Positions 40,640-49,963 of a stretch of 64,000 nucleotides of DNA are shown here, one piece after another (position 1 is the stretch's first letter; every line of letters begins with the position of its first letter). The notes beneath the pieces were generated by a model, which did not search any database, was not told the origin of the DNA, and saw only the letters and a program-made list of their open reading frames with translations. This stretch comes from Holacanthus passer. Taxonomy: Eukaryota; Chordata; Actinopteri; Pomacanthidae. The position numbers and the translations under genes are program-made. The DNA lies in assembly GCA_025331565.1 (NCBI GenBank), contig JAFREQ010000014.1, positions 4,792,501 to 4,856,500 on the forward strand, written 5' to 3'.

Positions 40640-42650
40640 TCCTACAAACACATCTCTATAGCCTAACAGCAACATTTTATTTTAATGCTGCTTAATTTTT
40701 ATTCAGGTCTGACAGTAACAGTGATACTTACCTCTATGGTCAGATGAATAGACTGACCATTAACAAGTGCAGGTAAAAAGCAGCTGCGTGCATATTTTTC
40801 AGACCTTCTGAAGCTTTCAGCATATCCTCACTGTGGGCTGATGGGGTAATCCAATAAGAGCCCTGTCTCAACATGGTGAAATGCTGAGGGGGATAAGGCA
40901 CTGTGCCTGAGGGCCTCTGTCTCTAATGAGCGGTGGGAGAGGCGGATGCAAGGTCTCCACTTCACAGACAGCACAACAGGCAACTAGTTAACCCTCTTCA
41001 TTCTGCTCAGAGTATACCTACGTACCACCCCTGCTCTCCTCCCTCCGTCTGTCTCCACACTTCCAAGCTCACTCCTCCACGGAGGAAAGACTCAGTCCTG
41101 CAGACCGACTGTGCCTGCTTGTACCTAATTTAGAGAGCTGCTGTGTGGAAGTTGCCCAAGCTACCCCCCTCTTTGTCTGACAGCTTATGATTGTCTCAGC
41201 AAGTCACCTTCAATACCTGAAACACAGTGCATGCTCCTGCAGTTTCTGACTGCTGCAGCAATATCCCTCAAGCCAGTCAGTATAGCTGTTTTCAGTGAGG
41301 TATAAGAGACACAATCAAAAGCCTGGGACTTTAATTACACCCAGTCTGTCTTGAGTATCATAAGCAACCAGCCACTAATTACCTCAAGTTCTGGTGCACT
41401 ATGCTCCTGCTTATACAGCACTATAAAGACCCAACTGATGAGAACAGACCAGGCGCTGGCCTCAGTGATGAGGGGATGCAGAGAGGGAGCTTTCAACCTC
41501 AATCCCTGGGCGTAAATTACGTAACAATATAGTAAAATATTCATGACACACCATGGGGACGGAATCCTGCCTGCTCTGAAGTGCTGAGCAAACACTTCAC
41601 CCTCAGCTACTCTAAGACTGCGAGGAGGATAAGGAAAAGCCCAAAAGTCAGGAGCTGAAAAACAATTGCGAGCAAGAAGCCAATTACAGCCAGGACACAA
41701 ATTCTTCCTCACAAAGCCTTGAATGGACAGCAAGCAGCGCTACCAGCTGCGGTTACAAAATTATATCGGTGGTGCATCACGTTCAGGTTGTATGCTTTCA
41801 TGCGTGTGGATTAAATCATCAAATGAACATGAAAATTGGATGAAGCAAACACGAAAAGAAACAAACATTGAGCCACAACAAAACAGCACAGAACCAACTG
41901 AAGCCACAAGCAGCTACGGACCAGCATATAACACCCCTTAATAATTAGCTAAAGTTTTAATCATTGTACAAAGCAATATAGAAACTGTATTATATGCAAA
42001 AAAGACTCATCACTGTCTTGAGTTTAGTTTCACCCCAGCAGGTTCAGGTGAGGGAAAGAAATATGAAAGAAGCCAAGCCCGACTTTTGAAATCATTAGAG
42101 GAAGTGGTGAACAGAAAAACCCTCCCTGCCACTCAAGGGAGTCCTACTTATGGTTTTATGTGACTTTAATGATGGAGAAAAGAGCCGGAACCTGCCGAGC
42201 CGTGCCGACTGAGAGTACAAGCTTAGCTTTACTTATTAGTCAATATCCTTACGGCAAGAACAGAGGAATGCATTTAATTGCAGCACAGTTTTCTCTGATG
42301 GGTCCTGCTGACTTTTACACTCTGAAATTCAAATAGTATTTGCTCAAAAATAGCACATTGAACGCTTACACTTATTTAAGGGAAAAATTTCCCCTAGGAT
42401 ATCCTTAGGTTGTTAGATATCATCGGTCTGTTTTCTCTATCTGTTATCTGAGTTATTTCATTTTGAGTATACCCATGCTCTCTCAACCCGACTCATCTTC
42501 CGCTAATTCACTTAGTGAATAGCTATATTTCTCATAATGGCTTTGGACGACTACCAGAGAATGAGAATGACTTTGTTCCTAACACACCAGAAGTTTATAC
42601 ATTTCCACATAAGCTGAGAGAAATTGGAAACTTGGCCAACTTAATGTCCG
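40640..42650. other. No gene recognised
   Basis: Includes a 132-codon minus-strand frame (41335-41733) with no recognisable domain, no neighbouring exon signals and ordinary composition; treated as chance. Confidence 0.4.
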
Positions 42651-42653
42651 ATT

Positions 42654-42661
42654 CTCTATAA
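42654..42661 (+). repeat. Probable hAT target-site duplication, left
   Basis: CTCTATAA directly precedes the element end CGGGGATGGG. It matches CTCTAACA at 43563-43570 in six of eight positions and fits the nTnnnnAn preference of hAT insertions. Confidence 0.5.
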
Positions 42662-43562
42662 CGGGGATGGGAAACGTTTTTTCCTACCAAGGGCCATTTC
42701 AATTTTTAGAACATCCTTTGAGGGCCATACTAAATTATTGAGCACATATATCACATTGGCCTCTATAGCGATGGCTGGAACTGCTTGTCTTTGGCGAGGT
42801 GTTTGATGTCAGATGGTTGCAATGATGATGCTACTCACAGCTGCTTTTCCAGGTTTGGATCAGTCAGTCTAGAGCAGAACTGCTCACAGTAGTCGGCTGT
42901 CCCAAAAAGAGATGCCTAGCTTTGTAGTCATTGTCATCAAACCCAGCAGTAATCCTACACACAAAAATGGGTAATTGTGTGGTGTTTGTTATGTCTGTTG
43001 TTTCATCGCAGGCCGGAGAGAAAAACTGGAAATTTCTTCCAGTGTCCTCCAGTGTATTTTCTGTATCTTGTGCCATATCAGTAATCAGCTCTTGAAGACA
43101 AACTAACACTTTGGAACAATTCTATTTTGTCCGGTGCCAGCAGCTCCGCAGTGGCAACAAGGCACCCCTTCATAAATTCGCCTTCTCAGTGAGATTTCAT
43201 CTTTGTTGCTATTAGCTTGCTCGCCACAGAACTTGCCCTCATAACACTGTCTCTGTCAGAATGCAGCCTTGTGAAAGCTGCTTGATCGGCACCCAATCTG
43301 TGTTGAAGAGCATTTAGCAAGTTACCAGTTTAGCATGTTTCAAGCTGTAATGATGCTCAAGAATGGCCTTATTCAATCCATTCATGTCTGTTGGAAAGAA
43401 CAGCATTTCCTTGGCGCTATGATGAATGTCATCGACGGCACACGTGCATTCAGCTGCTGTCATAATATTTTTTCCTCTGTATTTCTTCTTCTGCATCACA
43501 GGCCAGATCATGAGGTTTCATGAGCCACGTGCGTCCCAGAGGCCGAACGTTCCTCACCCTTG
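42662..43562 (-). mobile_element. hAT-superfamily transposon relic, internally deleted (GTF2IRD2/ZBED5-like)
   Basis: Ends are short imperfect inverted repeats: CGGGGATGGGAAACGTT on the left and AACGTTCCTCACCCTTG on the right. Read on the minus strand, translated blocks appear in the order of a transposase: ADQAAFT near 43295, MKGCLVATAELL near 43160, then NFQFFSPACDETTDITNTTQ in the frame at 43109-42864. The last block carries the first catalytic Asp region of the RNase H-like fold. Frames are broken, and the C-terminal catalytic part and dimerisation region are absent, so it cannot make active transposase. About 0.9 kb remains of an element usually well over 2 kb. Confidence 0.75.
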
Positions 43563-43570
43563 CTCTAACA
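43563..43570 (+). repeat. Probable hAT target-site duplication, right
   Basis: CTCTAACA follows the right terminus; partner of 42654-42661 with two differences. Confidence 0.5.
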
Positions 43571-43574
43571 TCCC

Positions 43575-46500
43575 TCTAGTTTGCATTTTAACAACGATAG
43601 AGGCTCTAAATATGTTGTGGGTTCTTGTTTTTTGCAAAAGTAATGCATTACTTTGCAGGACTGTCACCCTTAAAACGTTTACGTGATCAAAAGATTGATT
43701 ATTTTTCTTTCCAAAGCCCCATTCTTCTAAAAATTACATGAACAACACATTGTTGTAATTATACTAAATGAACAACTCAATCGAATAAATTCAAACATAA
43801 ATTAACCACAGCTTTATCATCTTGTTTACATTATCAAATTTGTTCGCATGGTGATTAAATCCTGAAGAGAAAATTATAGAAACAAGGGCACAAATTAATT
43901 AAGTCAAGGAGAGATATGCATCTGGTTCACTACAGTAAATTGAAATACAAGTTCAGGGTCTACCTCATGCATATGCAATATCATCTTGTGACCTAATGTT
44001 GTATTAATATTATTAAAAATATTAAATCCAGTGTTATTCTTTTCACCTGGGGCCACATCTGGGCCCCATACAAATCACATTTCCATGGCTTCTTGTTTCC
44101 CCATCGGTGTGATTCATGAAAAATTGTTCCGCTTGTCGAATGCAAAAATAAGTTTAATCGACTTATTTTTGGATTTAGAGCTTCACCAGTTCTCTACAAT
44201 GTTTATTTGAAACACTGCAGGAAAACACATCTAAAGGACAATGTAAAGAAAGGTTGCCAGTGTTGTGACTGTTTTTGCTTTGTCTTTGCAAATAATGCTA
44301 TCTGCCTGACATTTGCTTTCACGTTGTGAAAACTAACACGGAGCAAAGAGAGAAAGAAAAAGACAAGTCGGGGAGAAGCCACTCTGACCTGCTGCGTCTG
44401 TTATACACAGTGTTTTCATTTCAGTGACACTGTGAGGTGGCTGTTTTTCAGGTTGATGAGGAATTTGTCTGTGGGATTTTACAGACAGATTCACTGTTCA
44501 TTTCGCTGAGCAGAGGTGTTCCAATGTGTGCTGTTGGAAAATGGCTGCAAGCATCTTGAGCCTTAGAAATGATTGCACAACTCTGACCAACCTGCCTGTT
44601 TACCATCCGTGTTTTATCCTGGGTGTACTGCCAGGCCATCTTAGTGTGAAATGTGTCACTGACACAAGACTTACTGTTACTTTTTAAAGCTGAAATGTGT
44701 GTGAACGGCTGGGTTTTTTTTCCCCCCGTTAGCCAATGACAATCCGCATTTGGAGGTGGATGCAGTTGCACATTCTCTATTACCTAAAAGCCTGTTCTAT
44801 GCTTTTCCCTCCTTTCATCTGATTCCACTGCTGACGCAGGAGCAGCTCGTGGTTATTCTGAAGCAGCGCGGCTGCTCTCGATACCTCACAGTGTTTGTAT
44901 CATGTCAAGGACAGACTGGAGATTCTGCAATTGTACCCAGCAGTGTACAGGGCTGTTCAATGCTTGTGTGAAGAAGAAATCCAAGATAACTTCTTACTGT
45001 AGGTAAAGAAATTGAGGTGCAAACTCTTGAGTTTCCTGCTACTTCTGTTAGAGTTTGTCAGTTGCCAAATATCAAAGTGTATGTATCAGCTACATCTGCA
45101 GCTACAAACATGAGTCTCTTGGAGTGGTTTGGAGAGAGGGAGTTTTCAGTAACCACCTCTTGAAATATAGTGTTTCATCTGTCCCTCAGTGGGATTTGCC
45201 CATCGGGCTCAAGGCCCTGTCAAGCAGGCTGTTCAAGCCCACTGGGCAGATACCTTTAAGGCCATTGTCCATCAAAAAAGGATTCCTGCTTGCTCTGACT
45301 TCAACCCAGAGGGTGAATAATTTGTGCATTCTTTCAGTGCATCTTAGTAGTTTAGCCCATCAGAATCTGAGTAGCACTATATGCTCAAACTAAACTCATT
45401 ATTCGCCTAAGAACACAGAGTCTTGGATGGAGCTGCTCAATGCCCTTTAGAATAGAAAAAAAGGAAAAACTAAATAATTTGTTCCCACTGCAGGATTTGG
45501 CATGCTGCTTGGAACACACAACAACTCACTGGCAAAATCCTGCCCAAACAGAGGCTTGCCAATTAGCTGTGTGAAGACGCCTCACAAGCCTGTGAGTGGA
45601 CAGGCCCTCCTCTGGCGATTCATGTGTCCTGCACAAGGAGTCTGGCAGCATTGTTTGGTGCAACATTTTGGGATGGAGAGTTGTGCAGTAGCATAAGGTG
45701 TGGCAGTCATTCTAGGGTTTGGGGCCTTTCTGGATACAGGCTCAACAGTGTCATGAGGCCTGATAGGGTAGTTTATTTCTTACTTTTTGGTGATGTATTT
45801 ACTGTACGTCTCTTCCTTCCTTCCTGTGCTCAGAGGCTCGGAGGTGTCAGGGCTATATGAGCAGTGTTGTTGCTTGAGCAGAAAGGCTGATTGTGGACTG
45901 GATGTTGGTGGTGGCCTGCTGTGGAAACATCGCCCACAGACTTCTATAAAATGGAGTCCTGTATAGGCTGAGGTGATGCGACATAGAGTGCTAGGGCAGT
46001 GTACTGACGAACCGATGTTTGTAGTCAGGACTACAGCTTGCTTCTGCTGTGCTGAGCAATGAGATCGTTCCTGTGTGAGATATGTCACCAGCCTCTTTTT
46101 TGCTCAACATTAAGAATAATACGAATGTGCATTCCCCTGGTGGTGAAAGTTGTGTGACAGGTCTGCACTAGTGGATGTAGAGGAGGAGGAGTTGGGCTGG
46201 CGATGGCTGTATACTGAGGCCAGCTTTGTGTCAGGTAGTTCATCTGCCACCAAAAAAAAAATGGCGACAGACAGCTGAAACATTGTTGAGTCAATGTCAC
46301 AGCAGGCAATTCAGACCTCATCTTCTATAGGGCCCTTTTAAAAGGTGAAGCCTGCATGAATAGAACAATGACTACATATTGTATTTCTTAATTTTGAAAC
46401 ATCAATGGACACTCAAACCACATTCTCTGCTATTTAACTAAAAATTGCTCAAAAGCTAAATAGCTGAAGAATAGAGAAAGTAAGGCCATTATAGTGTATA

Positions 46501-47200
46501 CTTTACACTCAGTCCATATTTGATTAAGTAGATTCATACTGATTGCCTGGGTGCATCAAGTTCGTCAAGAGTCCATAAGAGGAACTGACCTGTGTTCATA
46601 GAGCAAGCGTTACAGTAAATAACCACTGTCTTCCTCCTGCAGCCACTCTGGCATTAATGTCGGGATATTAAATTTAAAAAAAGACTACCTGTTTTTTGCT
46701 TATTAGTTTGGTTGTGGCCTGTTGTTTGGTTTGACAGCAGCGAGCAGGTATTACAAAAGTCCTGTCATACATTGTTTGTGTTGTGTTTTCTCATTTGCAC
46801 ATTATATTTGCATCTGGCGAGCCAACACAGAAGCTCATTTTATACACTATATTCAATGGCGGTGCAGTGAGCTCATGGTGCCATGCATGGCTTCCCCAAT
46901 TTAATTAGAAGACGGCAACACTTAGGACTCTTGGCAAATTAGTGTCATTAGTGAGGAGAATTATGGTGTAATGATCAGCGCTTAGTTTTCTGGACAGTGA
47001 GAAAAAATGTCTGAAACGAATGTGATTTAAGCTTCTGAGGAAAATAAAAAGGTCAAAAGAAAGGCAGAAAGAACACGAGCTGTGAAATGCCAACTGAAAC
47101 GGACTGTGTTTGTGTGTCTGTGTTTACTCCATTAAAATGGACTTTGCTTACAGTGTGCCGATACTGACACGGTGTTAAGATTAACGTTCATGGTTTGCCA
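43575..47200. other. No gene recognised
   Basis: Chance frames up to 112 codons. The two adjoining minus-strand frames at 45780-46321 were inspected and show no familiar motif. Confidence 0.4.
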
Positions 47201-47353
47201 TTTGTTTACATTGTTTTTAGTGATGTATCCAAAATACATGATCTAGGCATTACATTGTAAGGAATTCTATAATGTATCTGTGCTCTGCAACCATGATCAG
47301 AAGGATATTGAAGAAAAAGTGAAGTAAAGAAGTACATGCTGTGGGAGAGACTG

Positions 47354-47355
47354 AC
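47354..47355 (-). other. grm4: Splice donor after grm4 first coding exon
   Basis: On the minus strand the exon ends CTCTTCAAG and the intron begins GTCAGTCTC. The exon ends after a complete codon (Lys178), so the intron is phase 0. Homology to the receptor stops at exactly this base: the open frame runs on for about 49 codons to 47206, but those residues (VSLSHSMYFF and onward) have no resemblance to the conserved IPQISYAS segment that follows in vertebrate receptors. Confidence 0.92.
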
Positions 47356-47889
47356 CTTGAAGAGACGCAATATGTTGGCTACCATGATTGACACGGAGCT
47401 GGCAGATGCACCAATCACTCCCACCACTCTCTCCGGCTTAGTGATGATGGGCGGCCCTCCGCTGAGACACTTGACATCAGTTGAGTCTTTCTCAATCAGC
47501 GCCTGAACAAATGTCAGCGACTGTTCCAGAGCATGGGTGTCCCGAGAGCAGGTGTCCAGGATCCGTGCCCCCAGGGTGATATTAGGCAGCAGCTCATTGT
47601 CATTATTGATACGATCCAGGGCAAATAACATGGCCTCCAGCCTGTGGATCCCTTTCTCCTTCTTCAGCTCCCCACAGGCTTTGCCGTCGTTTCCCCTCGC
47701 ATGCACTGGGAACAGCCCACCCAGAGATATGTCCCCATCAATGCGTATTGAATTGAGGTGTGTGTGGCCTGGCATTTTGGGCTTGGCTGCCAAAGCGATC
47801 AAGAAATAACAAGCCAGCAGCAACACCCAGCAGCAGACACTTCTGTGGCAGCCAATCCACGCTCTCTCAAAGCCTCCTCGCAGAGTCAT
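47356..47889 (-). CDS. grm4: Metabotropic glutamate receptor 4 (group III), first coding exon, partial gene
   Basis: Encodes 178 residues of a class C G-protein-coupled receptor that binds glutamate at the presynaptic membrane; group III members couple to Gi/o and reduce cAMP and transmitter release. Residues 18-35 are a hydrophobic signal peptide (WVLLLACYFLIALAA), probably cut near Ala35. From residue 46 (NSIRIDGDISLGGLFPVHA) the bilobed ligand-binding domain begins. Visible landmarks, assigned by my alignment to human GRM4: Lys79, Arg83 and Ser164 match the glutamate contacts Lys74, Arg78 and Ser159; Cys72 and Cys114 match the intradomain disulfide; Cys141 matches the dimer cysteine; Asn103-Ile-Thr is an N-glycosylation site. 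The motifs ALDRINND, DTHALEQ and IITKPERVVGVIGAS fit GRM4 better than GRM7 or GRM8. The start is secure because an in-frame TAG lies at 47901-47899 and the ATG has A at -3. Coding stops at ...NILRLFK, exactly codon 178, followed by a GT donor. The remaining ligand domain, the cysteine-rich domain and the seven helices must lie on exons at lower coordinates outside the window or not recognised. An ohnologue label (grm4a or grm4b) cannot be assigned. Confidence 0.95.
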
Positions 47890-47898
47890 AATGAAAGG

Positions 47899-47910
47899 CT
47901 AAATCCGCAT
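47899..47910 (-). promoter_or_regulatory. Upstream ORF, 3 codons, in frame with the receptor
   Basis: ATG 47910-47908 reads MRI then TAG at 47901-47899. It is in the receptor frame, and its stop codon is what shows that the receptor must start at 47889. Confidence 0.4.
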
Positions 47911-47922
47911 CCAAATACAAAT

Positions 47923-47958
47923 TCAAGTCCTTTGAAAATGAAAGAGGTGTGCACACAT
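47923..47958 (-). promoter_or_regulatory. Upstream ORF, 11 codons
   Basis: ATG 47958-47956 opens MCAHLFHFQRT and stops at TGA 47925-47923, leaving about 33 nt before the receptor ATG. It is nested within the longer uORF that starts at 47974, in a different frame. Confidence 0.35.
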
Positions 47959-48023
47959 ATACCCACACACACATACAAATGTCCTGAAGGTAAGCCGCAG
48001 TATTTTTCAGAGCGCAGTCGTCT

Positions 48024-48041
48024 TCAGAAGCCTCTTCTCAT
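48024..48041 (-). promoter_or_regulatory. Upstream ORF, 5 codons (MRRGF)
   Basis: Minimal uORF in the predicted leader: ATG 48041-48039, stop TGA 48026-48024. Too short to encode a product, but it could permit reinitiation downstream. Confidence 0.35.
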
Positions 48042-48173
48042 GGTTTCTAGCTCTGACACCAACTCAGTAATACTAATTATGCAGCCTCGCTCTCTTTATC
48101 TCTTACTCTTTCTTCTTTCCTCTTTGTGTTCACTCTTTTTCCTGCACCTGAGAGTGGTGGCTACACGCGGTAA

Positions 48174-48224
48174 CTAAACAGCACAGGGCGAGCTGAGACG
48201 GGAGTCCACAGAGAGCGTTCTCAT
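48174..48224 (-). promoter_or_regulatory. Upstream ORF, 16 codons
   Basis: ATG at 48224-48222 opens MRTLSVDSRLSSPCAV and stops at TAG 48176-48174, wholly within the predicted leader. The context at -3 is C, so initiation would be weak. Present in the sequence; function unknown. Confidence 0.4.
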
Positions 48225-48360
48225 AAGGGTGGAACAAAGGTGTGAAGTTAGCCTCACTTCTCCGCTTCTCCGGAATCACTCGGGTGGGTTTAGCTCCTCG
48301 CTCGGTCCTTCAAGCAGGCAGAAAGTCACACGAGGACCCAGTGGGTTCTTCAGCAGGATC

Positions 48361-48362
48361 CT
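48361..48362 (-). other. grm4: Candidate splice acceptor upstream of the grm4 coding exon
   Basis: Read on the minus strand, a pyrimidine tract TTGTCTTCTCTTTTTGCAG ends at 48361, immediately followed by GATCCTG. A near-ideal branch-point motif, TCTAAC, lies about 25 nt upstream of the AG. This suggests that at least one noncoding 5' exon lies at higher coordinates, possibly beyond the window. Transcript data would decide this. Confidence 0.65.
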
Positions 48363-49174
48363 GCAAAAAGAGAAGACAAATGTTAGACAGTGAAGAAACA
48401 ACATAGAGAGCAACTCTGTATTTTCTACAACAAAAAGGGAAGTGAAGGATGAAATGGAATCGCATTGATCTGATCATCAGTAGATTTCTCAATGTGTTTG
48501 CGCTGGTTTGCCTTTTTTTGTCTCCAACACACTCGAGGCTTTCTCCTTATTGTGGAATCTCCCACAGAGCCTCACTTAAGTCAGTGGATGGGAGACAAGC
48601 TGCTATGCCACGCTCTCCATATTTTAATTGACATCATATACAGGAACGCACGGCGCATTTGCATTCATTGGACAGTCAGAGTTCCCATACTCGTTTCTGA
48701 ATCCTATAATTCAAGAAGAAATAATACCTGGACCCAGCTCTCTGCACAGGAAATCTGTTCTGTGTTGTGCCCATGCCTCAACTGCTTTCAGAGCACTGCA
48801 ATGAATTATTTCTATGTGCCTTGAGCATAACTGATTCGCTGCTGCTTGGCACCCTTCCATAGACTTCATAACCGCACACTGCTCTGCTCATGTAGATCCT
48901 CTCCAGAGTGTTTTACCAAAAGGTTATGAAATATAGTGCTAAATTAAGAGCACAGGATTCTGATAATCAAAGAAACATTAATCCTCGAGTTATGAATATA
49001 TCTGCTCTTTTGCACATCTCATCCCTCGTTGACTGTCTTAGCCCTTGTATCAACAGTGCCACTGGGTCCTCTCCATGTGTGTGTACGTTCCTTCAACAGT
49101 CGGCCGGCCTGCTCCACAGAGCCAGACTAATAGAACGGTGAGTCTGGACACAGTGGGAGAGGCCTGCAGCTCCT

Positions 49175-49198
49175 TCTCTCTCTCTCTCTCTCTCTCTC
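49175..49198 (+). repeat. (TC)12 microsatellite
   Basis: Pure 24-nt TC run; gives a spurious Arg-Glu repeat in the antisense frame. Confidence 0.95.
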
Positions 49199-49943
49199 AA
49201 TTGACCATCACACACATGTCTGTCAAGCTTTACTTCATGCTGCTTCTGTATGCTAACATGCAGCCTCCCACCGTGGTGCGGCCTGTAACAGAGGACACAA
49301 AGGGCAAAATCTCGCTCAGGATCCGAAAGTTGTGCTACACTGCAGCAGCTGTCAGATCCATCACTGTGGAGCATATTTTGCAGTTATTTTGATGGGGATG
49401 GAGGTGTAGCTGCTGGCAGTAAAGGCTCTTTTTTTGCAACATCTTTTTTTCTCTAACGTTGAGCACATATTAGTAGAACTATCTCATTGGAGTGGAGGTG
49501 TCGAGAGATTTGCCACGACTCATGAATTAAAGACGGCTTTGCTGCCTGCTAGTCACATATGCGTCTTTGCTTTCTTTTACTTTGGACATCAAATCAAATA
49601 ATAAAGATGCGCTGCTGTAACACTACACAGTGGCCTCTCTTGTGCTGGTTATCCCATCCTGCTGGGAACCAAAAGGAGATATTTATATCATCCTCCACAG
49701 ATCATCCCCCTAAAACATAGCATCCATAATGGATGAAGACCTACCAGTCGCTGCAAAACATCTCATTCTAAGGGAAAGGCTAGACAAGAAGAGAGAGGAA
49801 AGGGTGGCAGTGCAGGGCTGTCCTTCTGTACAAGAGTTGAAAACAGACAAACAAGTTGAAAACAAAACTGCTGCACATGCTCAAAAGAGTGCCTTTGTAA
49901 TGATGTTGGAGAAACACCTGCGTCTTATACACCGTTAACGTAC

Positions 49944-49963
49944 TTTTTTTTTTTTTTTTTTTT
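49944..49963 (+). repeat. Poly-T tract (20 nt)
   Basis: Uninterrupted T run; no retroelement body recognised on the minus strand beside it. Confidence 0.9.

Larger units (their letters stand above)
1..47353 (-). other. grm4: grm4 intron sequence downstream of the first coding exon (partial)
   Basis: Everything on the 3' side of the exon for 47 kb lacks a recognisable receptor exon. I looked on the minus strand for the conserved segments that should follow (IPQISYAS, YDFFSRVVPSD, NYVSTVASEG, YGESGVEAF) and did not see them. The stretch is AT-rich and interrupted by mobile-element relics and microsatellites, as expected for a large vertebrate neural-gene intron. Small exons of another gene cannot be excluded by eye. 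Confidence 0.7.
47867..47974 (-). promoter_or_regulatory. Upstream ORF overlapping the grm4 start codon (35 codons)
   Basis: ATG at 47974-47972 opens a frame beginning MCVWVYVCTPLSF. It passes through the receptor ATG in another frame and stops at TGA 47869-47867. The ATG context is weak (T at -3, T at +4), so many ribosomes should scan past it. Those that initiate there cannot start the receptor in the normal way. Overlapping uORFs are a known class of translational repressor; that this one acts so is inference. Confidence 0.5.
47890..48360 (-). other. grm4: Probable 5' untranslated part of the grm4 first coding exon
   Basis: These 471 nt lie between a strong candidate splice acceptor and the receptor ATG. 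All three frames are broken by stops near the start codon. The stretch contains five ATG triplets on the sense strand (first bases at 48224, 48041, 47974, 47958 and 47910), each opening a short upstream frame. The exon boundary is inferred from the acceptor alone; a transcription start inside this stretch is the alternative. Confidence 0.65.

Noticed and set aside
41335..41733. 132-codon minus-strand frame
   Set aside because: No recognisable motif, no flanking exon signals, ordinary intronic composition.
45780..46321. Two adjoining minus-strand frames (102 and 78 codons) that might form one product
   Set aside because: Neither has a recognisable motif and there is no evidence they are joined.
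47206..47355. The open frame continuing past the grm4 exon (VSLSHSMYFF and onward)
   Set aside because: Receptor homology ends exactly at a consensus GT donor, and the extra residues do not resemble the conserved continuation.
47537..48177. Plus-strand frames of 90 and 139 codons over the grm4 exon and leader
   Set aside because: They are antisense shadows of the exon and have no domain.
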